NCBI GenBank assembly: GCA_037039685.1
Contig: JAWNGF010000005.1
Location: forward strand, 248,001 to 312,000
Reading direction: 5' to 3'
DNA: 64,000 nt
Origin: Ceratobasidium sp. AG-K
Taxonomy: Eukaryota > Basidiomycota > Agaricomycetes > Cantharellales > Ceratobasidiaceae
The translations under genes and the position numbers were made by a program. Every line of letters starts with the position of its first letter. Position 1 is the first letter of the stretch. Under the pieces are notes generated by a model. The model saw nothing but the letters and a program-made list of their open reading frames with translations, was not told the origin of the DNA and made no database searches. Below are positions 1 through 10,866 of the stretch, in pieces.

Positions 1-1276
1 CTGGATTCGCGCCGCGGATCGACACAGCCGTGATATGCAAAGTCGAGCTCCTTGAGCGCTGGAAGGTGTTTCATGGCCTCTAGTAAGGCTCTAGTGGCAT
101 TGGTGCTTTCCGAATATGACCCGTCACAATGCTCGAATAACACTTCAAGTGACCGGAGCTGTTTGGCGAGCGGGGACGCGACTACCGCCGTACACATCGT
201 GATTGGCCCTGTGAAATGCACGAGCGAGGGGAATACGCGATGAACCATTGCAGGCTCGAAAACGATGCCGGGCTCATACTGGTGGTCCCAATCGAAATGG
301 ATTGACTGAAGGAGTGGATGGGTCTCGAAAAACGTGCGCATTGGGCAGCTCGGGTGGTCTCGTTTGGTAAAGTCCTTCCAATCAACCGAAGGACTCCCAC
401 CGATCTTGATATGGCGAAGCTTTTTCAGTGGGTTTCTGAGGTGATGGAAAAATTCGGACGGCGCCCATTCATCTACCACATCCTCGTCCCAGTCCATACT
501 GGTAAGCTCTAGCTCCAATCTTTCGAGGTCTGGCGAGTTCTCAACTACGTCGAGCATCGATTCGTGTATTCGGGATGGTGTGTTGGAGACTGAATCCAAG
601 TTTAGCGCCTGTTCCCTCTCCGAGTAGAACTTACCCAAGGGGCCCCACATCAATCCCAGGTGTTTCAGGTTTCTAAACTGGAAAATCTACAAAGACAGAG
701 CGTAAGAAGAGTCCCCAAATCCAGTAGCAGTACCTACTTCTCTATTGAGTGTATCTATGAAGAGAACGCGCGGATAAGAACGGATACTATGTGGGATCAA
801 TTCCATACTCCACCTGTGACGTCGTCCCCACACCGAGATAAAGTCACCGCCTGCAGCTTGGGACATGAGTCGCGAAAGCTTTGAAAAAGTCCAGTTTTCA
901 TTGTCGAGTCGCCCCATTCCAGGCGTTCAAGGTTCTCAAGTTTTGGTATCGTTTGCTGGAACCGAAACGCAAGTGAACGATTCAACTTCGAGTCAAAAGG
1001 AACCTCTGATTCGTCAAAGTCAATTTCAAGAGCACGTAGACACGCTCCAATACGTAAACGGGTTTTATGTTCCACAGACTCAAGACGAGAAGTTAGGCTT
1101 TCGAGCTGAGAGAGAGTTCTGACGAAGATGCATTTATGTAACTCGTGAAACGCGAGGTGATACCAATTCCAAGATACTAGAGAGGCGCTCGATAAGTCTT
1201 CCGTTTTGTCGCATTTTGCGAGGACAAGGTAGAAAATCTCGGGCGGGACGCGCAAGCCAGAGCTGAGAGTCGCCAT
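1..1276 (-). CDS. F-box/leucine-rich-repeat-like protein, 3' end beyond the window
   Basis: Two exons are visible: 1276-809 and 686-1, separated by a 122-base GT-AG intron (808-687) whose removal keeps the frame open. I start at the ATG at 1276, which gives MATLSSGLRVPPEIFYLVL; the PPEI-x5-LxKC run followed by SxASLVSWNWYHLAF matches an F-box helix set (about residues 9-50). Downstream are irregular leucine-rich segments such as LENLERLEW, CPKLQAVTLSRC and LKHLGLMW, as in fungal F-box/LRR substrate receptors. Such proteins normally dock on Skp1 in SCF ubiquitin ligases; the substrate is unknown. The frame is still open at base 1, so the stop lies outside the window. The F-box assignment rests on pattern recognition only. 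Confidence 0.72.
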
Positions 1277-1627
1277 GTGGTGGAGTGGTGGAGTGGGTCG
1301 AAGTGCGGCCAGATAGGGGGCCAAGTCATGTGACCGTGTGGCGTTGTGGGGCGCAATCTGCCGAAGGCATGTTACAAACGTGATTCTCATGATCATCTGT
1401 AGCATGTCCAGGGAACTGAGATGAAGAGGCTATTGAGCTTATCTTTACGTCGCAAGACGACAAACACGCGTGTAGGTGTGGTGTCCGAAATATAATTATT
1501 ATTATATACATAAGGGCGTGAACTTGTTCCTGCTGATACATATCAAAACATACAAAAGTAATCGTGTCGCCGTTGGAATTAGCAATATCATGAGGGCCGT
1601 AAGTCACGGATAATTCCGCAAGCGGTA
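1277..1627. other. Intergenic, no gene seen
   Basis: This is the upstream region of the F-box-like gene and the downstream region of the first TAP-like gene. It contains an AT-rich run near 1491-1512 but no open frame with convincing protein character. It should hold the F-box gene promoter and the TAP-like gene 3' UTR. Confidence 0.5.
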
Positions 1628-4214
1628 TTACGATTCAACCCGCGCGTATCCTCCTGCCTTGGAGCTGCTACTTGGGTTATAGGGGTTATCGTAGATATGC
1701 CCTTGCTCATCTCCTCCCTTTTCGAACGCCCCGCGGGGGATATACGTCGCATGTGCTGGCGTCTTTTTACGGTTGCGGAATGCTGAGATGATCAGAGAGA
1801 CTACAAGGAGACCTGTCGCTGCAGCGAGAGCGATGACGGCAATGAACAATTTCTGCGCGCGGTCTTTGGCGGCTTCGAGTTCGCTCTCGAGGCTGGCGTT
1901 ACCAGTAGTGGAAAGGTTGTTTCCCCCGTTCGAAGCCAGCTGGTTGAGAGTCTTCTTCGTGATTCCGCGACCGGGGAATAGCTCCTGGTTTGTCTAAAAT
2001 AACAAGTCTGTTAGGATATATTCGACGGGGTCAAGGCATGCGAACTTACGCCACAAAATTTGTCTTGGCTGGGGAGTTTATTGTTCACAAAGTAGTCTTG
2101 GACCGCAGTGAGAGTACTGTGCAGCGCATATAAGCAAGGCAATCTCAGTCCAACAAATTGTTTTGACATACCAGTCAGAGTGCATAGCCAAAGAAACATG
2201 CTATAGCACAAGTTAGCTAACGTTGGTATAGTAATCAAGCTACTTTACTTACGCCATAGTCATCCTGCTCGATCAGAATTGCCGAGTCTCCTAAAGCATC
2301 TGCGACATTCTTGGCCGAGATGTATGGGGTGATCGGATCCGCTTCGTTACCTTCAACCGGCCGTTAGCACTAGATTTCTCAACCCCACGTAAAGTACGTA
2401 CCGATCACAAGAATGGGATTCGAGAGCTTGTGGTTCCAGGGGCCCTCGAAGCGCTCAACGGCTCGCACCGGCCAGTGGTGGCAACGATATCCGGCGTCAG
2501 ACCACATAGGGCCAACTAGAACCCCGAACAGATATAAATGACCTCAAGTTTGCAAAAGTGAAGAAGAGACGTACACATTGGGCTGACATCTCGGGAATTG
2601 GTTACGATGAAATCAAACACATCCTTCGTCGTAACACCACCAGGGTGGGCGGCATCACCACACCGCACACCGATGTTTACGAGATTTGAAATTGCCTGTT
2701 TGTCAGCATCGGTCGTGTTTCCTTGCCGCCGCTCAAGCTCAGAGGTCGGAGTTGAGATGGATTGCGCCTTGCCATTCAAGGCATCAGCTAGCTGATCAGC
2801 CCATGATTTCAGGCTCTTTGCCAGCGTGGGCCAGGATGTTGGTCGATACATCGCGTCGAAGATTTGCCCTGAAGCACGACAATGAACACCTTCTTCATTA
2901 TCAGAAGCTATGGACCGCACTCACTGCGGACGTAATTCGAGGTCAGATTCGCTCGAGGGCCAACTTCTTTTCGGTAATCATATGCGGCCTAGAATCAAAC
3001 GTCAACAAATGAAAACAACGACCCAAAAAGAGCGCTTACGTCTAATAAGTCTCGAGTCCATTCAATGATACTGTCCGCTGTTGAGTTCTCGAAAGCCACA
3101 GCACACCCATTCGGACCAGCCGCGGCACACGCGAGAGCAAAGCCAGCGAATGCTTCATCGGCTGATTCACGCGATTGGCTCGCTGCCTGACTTAGGCATC
3201 AGTATGCAAACTAAATTGTGATATTAGATTACGTTACCGTATGGGGAAGCCGGTTCGCCCAGTAGACAGGGTCGACAACACCGTCGAGGATGACTCGACC
3301 AACACGATCCGGGAACACTAACGAGGGCGTTGAGACGCGATTAGAACACGTGGATCGAAATGAAGGCTTGAGACGTACTATTGACGAAGTAGCTACCGAT
3401 GATAGTTCCATATGAGAAACCCCAGAAATCAATTGGCTTGTTATTCCCTTCCAGAACATCGTGCATAGCGACCATATCTCGCACGACAGCGGCAGTTCCG
3501 ATATACGGGAAGACCTTGGGGCTAAACTCAAGGCATTGTCGACCGTATTCTTTAAGCCCAGCGTCAACCTCGTCGAGCTGAGCGTAAAAGGCATCCAGAT
3601 CGGCCTTGGCTGAGAAGTTTCCTCGAGCCTCGATGCCGCCCCGTGGACCCGCCTCCACTGCAAACTCGTTCAACTCTGCGAGCGTTTCGGCACAGCGAGC
3701 GAGGGGCTCGCTAGACCCAACGCCACGAGGATCCCAACCTATGTCGGCCGAATGAGCTCGGCGGATATATATTTAAACCAGAGAGAGCGCCCACATACCC
3801 AGAATATCATAATAGCCGCCGCTAGCGTTCCTGATTGTTTCCCCCCGCGATCCTAGGATGTAATCTCGCCCACTTCCGCCTATTCGAATGATGAGCTATG
3901 AGCTGCGACGAGGTTGATGAAAAATTAGGCTACAAACCTGGGCCTCCCGGGTTCACGAACAACGTTCCCAGCTTGGGCGATTTGGTTGCCGCAAGACGCG
4001 CGACAGCGAGACTTGCTGTGCCAACACTGGGATCCTTCCAGTCGAGGGGAACTTCAAAGCGCGAACATTCGCGACCATTCTCACACGGTTCCCAGTTGAA
4101 GCTTCCCGTCCGTACGGCGAGGTGGTGGTCGTTGGTAGGATCAAATGGATGGGCTTTCGCCGTAGCAGCGATGGTGGCAGAGATCAGAGCGAGAGAACCC
4201 AGAGAGGGAACCAT
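1628..4214 (-). CDS. TAP-like alpha/beta hydrolase (S33-type peptidase), membrane-anchored, copy 1
   Basis: About 12 exons with ~50-base introns encode roughly 640 residues. Starting at the ATG at 4214, the protein begins MVPSLGSLALISATIAATA, a signal peptide. Motifs in order: NPGGPG (end of exon 1, oxyanion-hole type), WDPRGVG (exon 3), GFSYG (nucleophile Ser, about residue 230), GNEADPITP (catalytic Asp type) and YGHVSLAMHSD (catalytic His type). These are the signatures of tripeptidyl aminopeptidase-like S33 hydrolases with a TAP-like C-terminal domain, which release short N-terminal peptides; the substrate here is unknown. The last exon adds a transmembrane helix (IALAAATGLLVVSLIISAF), a basic RNRKK stop-transfer and a tail with IYDNPY, ending YARVES. 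The predicted topology is type I, with the enzyme outside. I checked every exon junction and the frame stays open. It is the distal member of the minus-strand array. Confidence 0.85.
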
Positions 4215-5486
4215 TGTCAAAGGTAAAGAAAGCGTACGGATCGTATCGGGCTCTTATAGTAATGCGTGGCTATACAAAGGCAAGATGCCAAGATATGCAT
4301 TGCAGGAAGGTTACCAGAAACGGCAAATGATCGATGATGCACACCGCCTCGAGCTCGTGAGGGTGCCCGAAACTCCATTTTGAAGGCACACAGACCAGAC
4401 CGAATAATTAGCTTGTGAGGGTTTCGCTGGTGTAATCTGTCCGCTACGAAGATTCGCTCGATATACTCCAAGTAAAATTAACAATCCAGTACACAACCGG
4501 ACGTCGATTCGGTGGGGTTGGTCGCGTCAGCCATCAGCAGACCTGCTTTTGTACTCAGGGTCTCAGGAACAACAAGGCTATTTGGTATCATCGCCGCTGC
4601 GCCACGCCCGACGAGAAGAGCTCAGTAAAAATGCCGAACAGCCGACCCCACAAATCCAAACTCTGCGCGGACTCGAGATGGTTGATTTAGTTGATTTAGT
4701 TTCCATCGACGACACGCACGGCGTGAAGGTGTCAAGCTACTCTAACATAGGTGCCAATACCTGGCTTCTGGCGTGACGTTATGTAAATCACGTTACGTAT
4801 CACGTCTTCGGCCTGGCCGGGGATTGTGGCTCGGCGCTATTGTTGCAAGCGTGGTACTGTGCCCCTACAATTTGATTCTGCTATCATAGGCCCTTGAAAC
4901 CCCGGGCTACGCGACAATACATAGCCTATCGTTAGCAAGCACATAATGTGCGAGTACCACGCCCAGGCCCCATGCCGGTAGGTCGAACATAATTCGACAA
5001 TATACCACCGATTCCAAGTTGGTGTTGAGGAAATGAAGTTCCGGTTCTCGGTCGACAACCGCCTTATAAGGGGCTATGACGGATCCAGGTGAAAGGAATC
5101 ATGCGTAGGTTAGAGCTTGAATAGTTTGATGAGGTTTGGACTAGGGGTTAGCCGCTCGAAGTTGCAAACATCTCTAATAGACTAGATACAGTCCAAATAG
5201 GACGCCCTATCACACCTTTTGGAGGACATTATGATAATAGTATTGCCTGGATATCCCTCACAACCAAAACCAAAGAGAGATGCAAATTTGGTGGGTTGTG
5301 GCGGCGATTTACGTTATATCGGAGTGAGGCCGCACACCCCCAACCATCTGTACCATGTGGCTATGTGGAACAGAATAATAATAATATGTATGCACTAGTT
5401 GCCCCTCGATATGAATCAAACACATGAAGCCGTCATGTCCGTATCACATTCAAAAAAGTTCGTAAGATCTTCAAGACTGGGGACAG
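4215..5486. other. Intergenic between TAP-like copy 1 and the decayed copy
   Basis: This stretch holds the 5' region of copy 1 and scattered open frames without protein-like character. The bases just upstream of copy 1 resemble the corresponding flanks of copies 2 and 3 (a short run starting atgccaag), so the duplicated unit includes promoter DNA. No RNA gene or intact coding region is recognisable. Confidence 0.45.
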
Positions 5487-6223
5487 CTATGATCCAAGTC
5501 TTGCATGTACAGTTGCCTTGGAGCCGCCCGCCTCCCTAAATGGGTCATCGTAGATGTGGCCCTGCTCTTCTCCAGCAGCGGCATTTTCGAATGCTCCATG
5601 AGGAATGTATGCAGTATGTTCCGGCGCCTTTTTTCAACCACTCACGCAGGAAGCCATCAACAAGGTCAGGAGAAGACCTGCTGCCGGGGCAAGAGTAATC
5701 ACTGAAATAAATAGTCTCCTCGCGTGATCCTTGGTCACTTGCAGATTATCTTCCAGGGTGGATTCGCCGATGGCAGACAGGGCGTTGCCTAGTTTTGAAG
5801 CTAGCTGGCTAATCGTCTTCTTGGTGATGCCAGGACCGGGGAACAGCTCTTGGTTGGTTTGAAAAAATGTTGCACAAGAACCGATCGACCGGAACCATAG
5901 CTCGCGGACTTGCGCCACAGAACTTGTCTTGACTGGGCAGTTTGTTGTTGACGAAGAAATCTTGAACCGCCACAATAGCACTGCACAACGCATATAAGCA
6001 GGAAAGCGCCGGCTAACGCGTTGTAAACACGTACTAGTCCGAGTGCATAGCAAAGGAAACGTCCTATATGTTAGATAATCAGAGTTAATTGACATCGGAT
6101 ACGACCCTCGAGTTGCATTACTTACCCCGTGGTCATCTTGCTCAATTAAAACCGCCGATTCACCCAGAGCATCAGCCACGCTCATGGCTGAGATGTAGGG
6201 AGTAATCGGATCTGCTTCATTGC
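5487..6223 (-). pseudogene. Decayed 3' fragment of a seventh TAP-like hydrolase
   Basis: On the minus strand the fragment opens at the exon carrying GNEADPITPYISA and runs to the tail equivalent, so only the last third of the gene is present; nothing homologous is visible upstream. Lesions compared with intact copies: the codon at the catalytic histidine (CAC in the others) reads GAC; the final intron acceptor AG reads AA next to ACCAACCAAGAG; the donor after TGTGG is GC instead of GT; and an in-frame TGA (5634-5636) replaces a CGN-type codon just after the membrane helix. Beyond that stop the tail can still be read in the same frame (including IYDDPF) to a terminal stop at 5487-5489. The retained introns point to DNA-level duplication. 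I annotate it as non-functional. Confidence 0.85.
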
Positions 6224-6825
6224 CTACTGCAGAATGTTAGCAGCAATTCGCAGGTTGTAGTGTATCCAGACTTCGTTGCGGAAGTTGATTATGTTGCCGG
6301 ATGTAGTGCAAACCTGTACTTCATAGCTTTCCTGGTGTTCCATTTCATGATTTGGTCAGCCTGGGTGAAAATCGCCAGCTGATTGCGCGTTATTTCTATG
6401 TCCCGGGACACTGTCCGTTGGCATTAAGCGAGATGGCCGCCATCGCATCAAACAAGGCGCTGGGCATCTAGCATGGCACTTTGCAACCTTATTTGCCCGT
6501 CGTTTCCCAATAGGTTTCACTGTATTACGTACGCCATTATGTATCATTAGTGCTGCCTTGCCAGCCTGCGGCGCAGACGCTCAAGCCAACTTGGTTGAAT
6601 TTAGTCGTCAGGGCGAGCTGTTCACGTGATCCACCTTTCAGACACCATTCATGCGACCACACGGGTAATCTCAGAGTAACATGTATATGCAGGTACGTGG
6701 AACATAATAAATAAGATACATGAACGTGTTATCAATACCCATCCAGTCAGATAAATTCATCATGTCCAAATTAAATTCAAAAGATCGTGAGAGGTCTTAG
6801 CACGGCGAAAATGGGGCTGGCATGA
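6224..6825. other. Intergenic, no gene seen
   Basis: This is the region upstream of the truncated copy, where the missing five prime two-thirds of that gene would be expected. I see no similarity to the TAP-like coding sequence, so the breakpoint lies close to 6223-6240. Confidence 0.45.
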
Positions 6826-9415
6826 TTAAGATTCAACCCGCGCATACCCCGATGCCTTTGAGCCGCCCGACGCCCTATATGGGTTATCGTAAATATGACC
6901 TTGATCTTCTCCGGCAGCAGCCTTTTCGAACGCCCCACGAGGGATGTATGCTGCGTGTGCCGGTGCCTTTTTACGGCCACGCACGCAAGAAACCATGAGG
7001 GAGAACAGGAGCAGACCTGCCGCGGCGGCGAGGGCAATCACCGCGATGAACAGCTTCTGCGCGCGGTCTTTGGCGGCTTCAAGATCCTTCTCGAGGCTGG
7101 AACCGCCGGTGGTAGAAAGGGTATTGCCTCCGTTGGCAGACATCTGGGCAATTGTCTTCTTTGTGATCCCAGGGCCGGGGAATAGCTCTTGGTTGGTCTG
7201 AAACGAACGCTGTGTGAGGATACGTTCGATGAAGGGAAAACCGCAGACGTACACCACAGAACTTGTCTTGGCTAGGGAGCTTGTTGTTTACGAAGTAATC
7301 TTGGACCGCCGAAAGTGTGCTATATAGCGCATATAAGCAAGGTGATCTCAACTCGACGAAGAATAACCACATACCAATCAGAGTGCATAGCCAAGGAAAC
7401 GTGCTGTGATATCCGGAATTTACGTCAAAACACGCTAGGACGACAATCTGGTTACTTTACTTACGCCATAGTCATCCTGCTCAATCAAAATCGCCGAGTC
7501 ACCCAGAGCATCGGCCACACTCTTGGCCGAGATGTATGGGGTGATCGGATCCGCTTCGTTACCTATAAATACCAGTTAGTACTACTCATCTCTATACTGT
7601 TCAAACCACGTACCAATCACGAGAATAGGGTTGGAGAGCTTGTGGTTCCAAGGACCCTCGAAGCGCTCAACGGCTCGTACAGGCCAGTGGTGGCAACGAT
7701 ATCCAGCATCAGACCACGAAGGACCAACTGAAGTGTCAGGAGTGGTAAGTAATTGTAAGCTTGGAACGTGGAAGGACGTACACATTGGGCTAACATCGCG
7801 AGAGTTAGTGACGATAAAGTCGAATACGTCCTTTGTCGTGACACCGCCAGGATGGGCTGCGTCACCGCAACGCACACCCATATTGACGAGGTTCGAGATC
7901 ATGGATTTATCTTCCTTGGTCGAGTTCCCTTGTCGGCGCTCAAGACCGAAGTTTGGAGTAACGATGGATCGCTTCTTTCCGGTCGAGAAGGCTTCGGCTA
8001 GCTGGTCAGCCCATGATTTGAGGTTCTTGGCGAGTGTTGGCCAGGTCGTTGGTTGATACATCGCATCGAAGATTTGCCCTAGGTATGAATGTTATTACCC
8101 GGTTAAAAGATAAAACTATGAACTTCACTCACTGCGGACGTAGTTCGAAGTTAAGTTTGCCTGAGGGCCAACTTCTTTGCGGTAGTCGTATGCAGCCTAT
8201 GATCCAAAGTTAGTCGACAGAAACAACAGTAGTTGAAACGCGCTTACGTCAAGCAAGTCTCGAGTCCACTCAATAATACTATCGGCCGTAGAGTTTTCAA
8301 AAGCCACAGCGCACCCATTCGGGCCAGCCGCAGCACAGGCGAGAGCAAACCCAGCGAACGCCTCATCAGCTGATTCGAGGGATTTGCTCGCTCCCTGCCC
8401 TATGCGTTAGTACAATGAATTAATTGTTGTGCCCAAAATGCCTTACTGTGTGAGGAAGCCGGTTAGCCCAGAAAACAGGGTCGACAACACCATCAAGAAT
8501 GACCCGACCAACTCGGTCCGGGAACACTAACGAGGTTGTTGAAACGCAATTAGAACGGCCTGTTCAAGACGCAGGGACATAACTTACTGTTGACGAAGTA
8601 GCTGCCAATCACAGTTCCGTACGAGAAGCCCCAAAAGTCAATAGGCTTGTTTTCCCCTTCGAGAATGTTGTGCATAGCAACCATGTCACGTACGACGGCG
8701 GCAGTTCCAATATATGGGAAGACTTTAGGGCTAAACTCCACACAGCGTTTACCCATCGCTATGAGCCCAGCGTCAACCGTATCGACTTGAGCGTAAAAGG
8801 CATCCAAATCGGGCTTAGATGAGAAGTTCCCCCGAGCCTCGATACCGCCCTTCGGGCCAGCCTCGACAAGGAGCTCGACCAGCTCCTCGGTGGTCTCCGC
8901 ACATCGGGCGAGGGGTACGCTAAGCCCAACGCCACGAGGATCCCAGCCTGTATGGTGCGGATGAGTCCCGGACGGGTCGATCAAGGGAAAGTGTCAACTT
9001 ACCCAGAATATCATAGTAGCCGCCACTTGCGTCCCTGATTGTTTGTCCGTTTCCTCCCATGACCATGTCAACTCCACTTCCCCCTAAACGACATGTGGTG
9101 AGCAATGGACCAACTCTCGGGAGCGGGTTACTAACCTGGACCTCCTGGGTTTACGAACAACGTCCCAAGCTTTGGCGACTTGGTCGCCGGAAGACGCGCA
9201 ACGGCGAGGGTGGCTATGCCAACACTGGGGTCCTTCCAGTCGAGCGGCACTTGGAAGTATGAGCAGTGGCGACCGTTTTCGCATGGCTCCCAATGAAAGC
9301 CTTCGGCTCGAGCAGCCAGTCGACGCGCGTCTTCAGAAAGCTTGAATGGACGCGCGTTCACTACAGCGGCGGCAGTCGCGGAAATTAGAGCAAGGGAGCC
9401 CAGAGAGAGGACCAT
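6826..9415 (-). CDS. TAP-like alpha/beta hydrolase, membrane-anchored, copy 2
   Basis: It has the same ~12-exon layout as copy 1. The ATG at 9415 gives MVLSLGSLALISATAAAVV, a signal peptide, followed by NPGGPG, GGYYDILG, WDPRGVGLS, GFSYGTVIGSYF (nucleophile) and the ADPITP acid motif; the histidine exon is also present. The acceptor before the segment ASKSLESADEAFAG must be the second AG (in gggcag) to keep frame. The last exon encodes LFIAVIALAAAAGLLLFSL (membrane helix), the basic RGRKK stop-transfer, and a tail with HIYDNPYRA ending YARVES. The predicted product is a surface-anchored serine peptidase or esterase of about 640 residues. The first intron and exon 1 are almost identical to copy 3 although other parts differ more, suggesting local gene conversion. 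All junctions read open. Confidence 0.85.
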
Positions 9416-10866
9416 GGTCGAGTGTGTGGAGAGTGTGCCTGCCGCGTCAAGTTTTTGTAGAAGCGCATGGCTATACTAAAGGGATGCCAAGAAGTGCGTT
9501 GCCCGAGAGAAGAAGCATTAGCGCGGGAGGATCACCGCCTGTAGCCAATGGCCGACCCTACGCACTGCCATTGTGCATGTGTCCGAAAATTCGGTTTGCA
9601 AATCTGACTGGCATTGAACAAAGCAGTCACCTTCCAATCCCGGGCTACTATGTGCTGTCAAGAACTCTGCCTTCAATTCACTCAACTTGTGTAATCTGTC
9701 GTTAATTTCTAGCATTGTTTGATCGCGTCCGGGTGAGTCTCATAAAACTCAGGGTCCGATCAATCATGAGATCAGCTCGCATCGCCACCGCGCCGGACTC
9801 GGCTCGAAGACAGAGCCACTACAGTAAATGTATCGAACCGCTAAGTCAATGTAGCCGACGTCGTGTGCCTCGAAATTAGCGTAGAACATCGACCAGTTGC
9901 AGCGTACTCAATAACCATTGTGCGCAAAAATTACGAACCTTCCCTAGTGCACGCATCCCATATCATTAGGTAAAAGATAGGCGCCCACGTTTGTCGGGCT
10001 GGTCGGAGCATCGTTTGGGTCTTGGCAGCAACGGCAACTAGCACTGGGTTGATTCGGCTGTGATATGATTTTGAGAACACCGTGTTCTTCAGTGATGCTA
10101 ACTCTCGAATGACGCATTTACATCAAGCAAGTCGCCAAACGTCTCGACAAGTAACTCAGTTAAACAAGCCTTGCAACGATGACGTGCACATCCTCATCTA
10201 TGCGATTCGCTCATTAAGTCACCTTCATGCTTCCGCTAGCTGTCAGATGGGTAAGCATTATGCTGAGTGGGAAAAAGCCCAAAATCCATCATACTGTACG
10301 TCAAATACTACCATTAGCCATCAACCAAGTGAATGTACTCTTCAGGGAAGTGGTATCCAAGGCTTATCATACTGTATGCAACAGTTATTCTTATGCGAGT
10401 GGGAGCACTGGCACAAGCTCAGTTATATGTATGAAGAACATCGGAAATTAGGTACTGCACATGCTCTTGTGTTTCGTCAATGCACACTGTGGGGTCTCAG
10501 GTTACTGAATAACATTAGCAAATGCACTGAACCGAAAATGTCTACTTTCAGTGAGATATTACATCATTATTCAGTCATCTCGTGCATGGTTGGCTGTCGC
10601 CAGTGCCATAAAAGGTAAATTTGAATAGGTTCTGGAGCTTATTTGCCCCCCAGTCACTCCTGAAGATAATCTTCAGCGCGTCAGTCACTGCAAGCGGACA
10701 CGCCCAGTAATTTAAGTCATGAGTTTTCGGTGTTGATATGGCTAGGATTCAGCGCCCTTAGCCTCCACAGTGGCAAATCAAACAAACAAAATTCATTGTG
10801 TCCGTATATATTATATTCAGAAGGATTATGCGAGGTTTAAGCCCGGTGAGAATGTAACCGGCGCGG
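9416..10866. other. Intergenic, duplicated 5' flank, no gene seen
   Basis: The first ~600 bases upstream of copy 2 resemble those upstream of copy 3: the run ataggcgcccacgtttgtcg near 9978 matches one near 14062, and cccgagagaag near 9506 matches one near 13549. A long open frame at about 10082-10618 has no protein-like composition and I do not call it. No RNA gene was recognised. Confidence 0.5.

Noticed and set aside
10082..10618. Open frame of 178 codons on the plus strand between TAP-like copies 2 and 3
   Set aside because: Composition is Cys/His/Ser-rich and irregular, with no recognisable domain or splice context; it lies in duplicated flank DNA and looks like chance.
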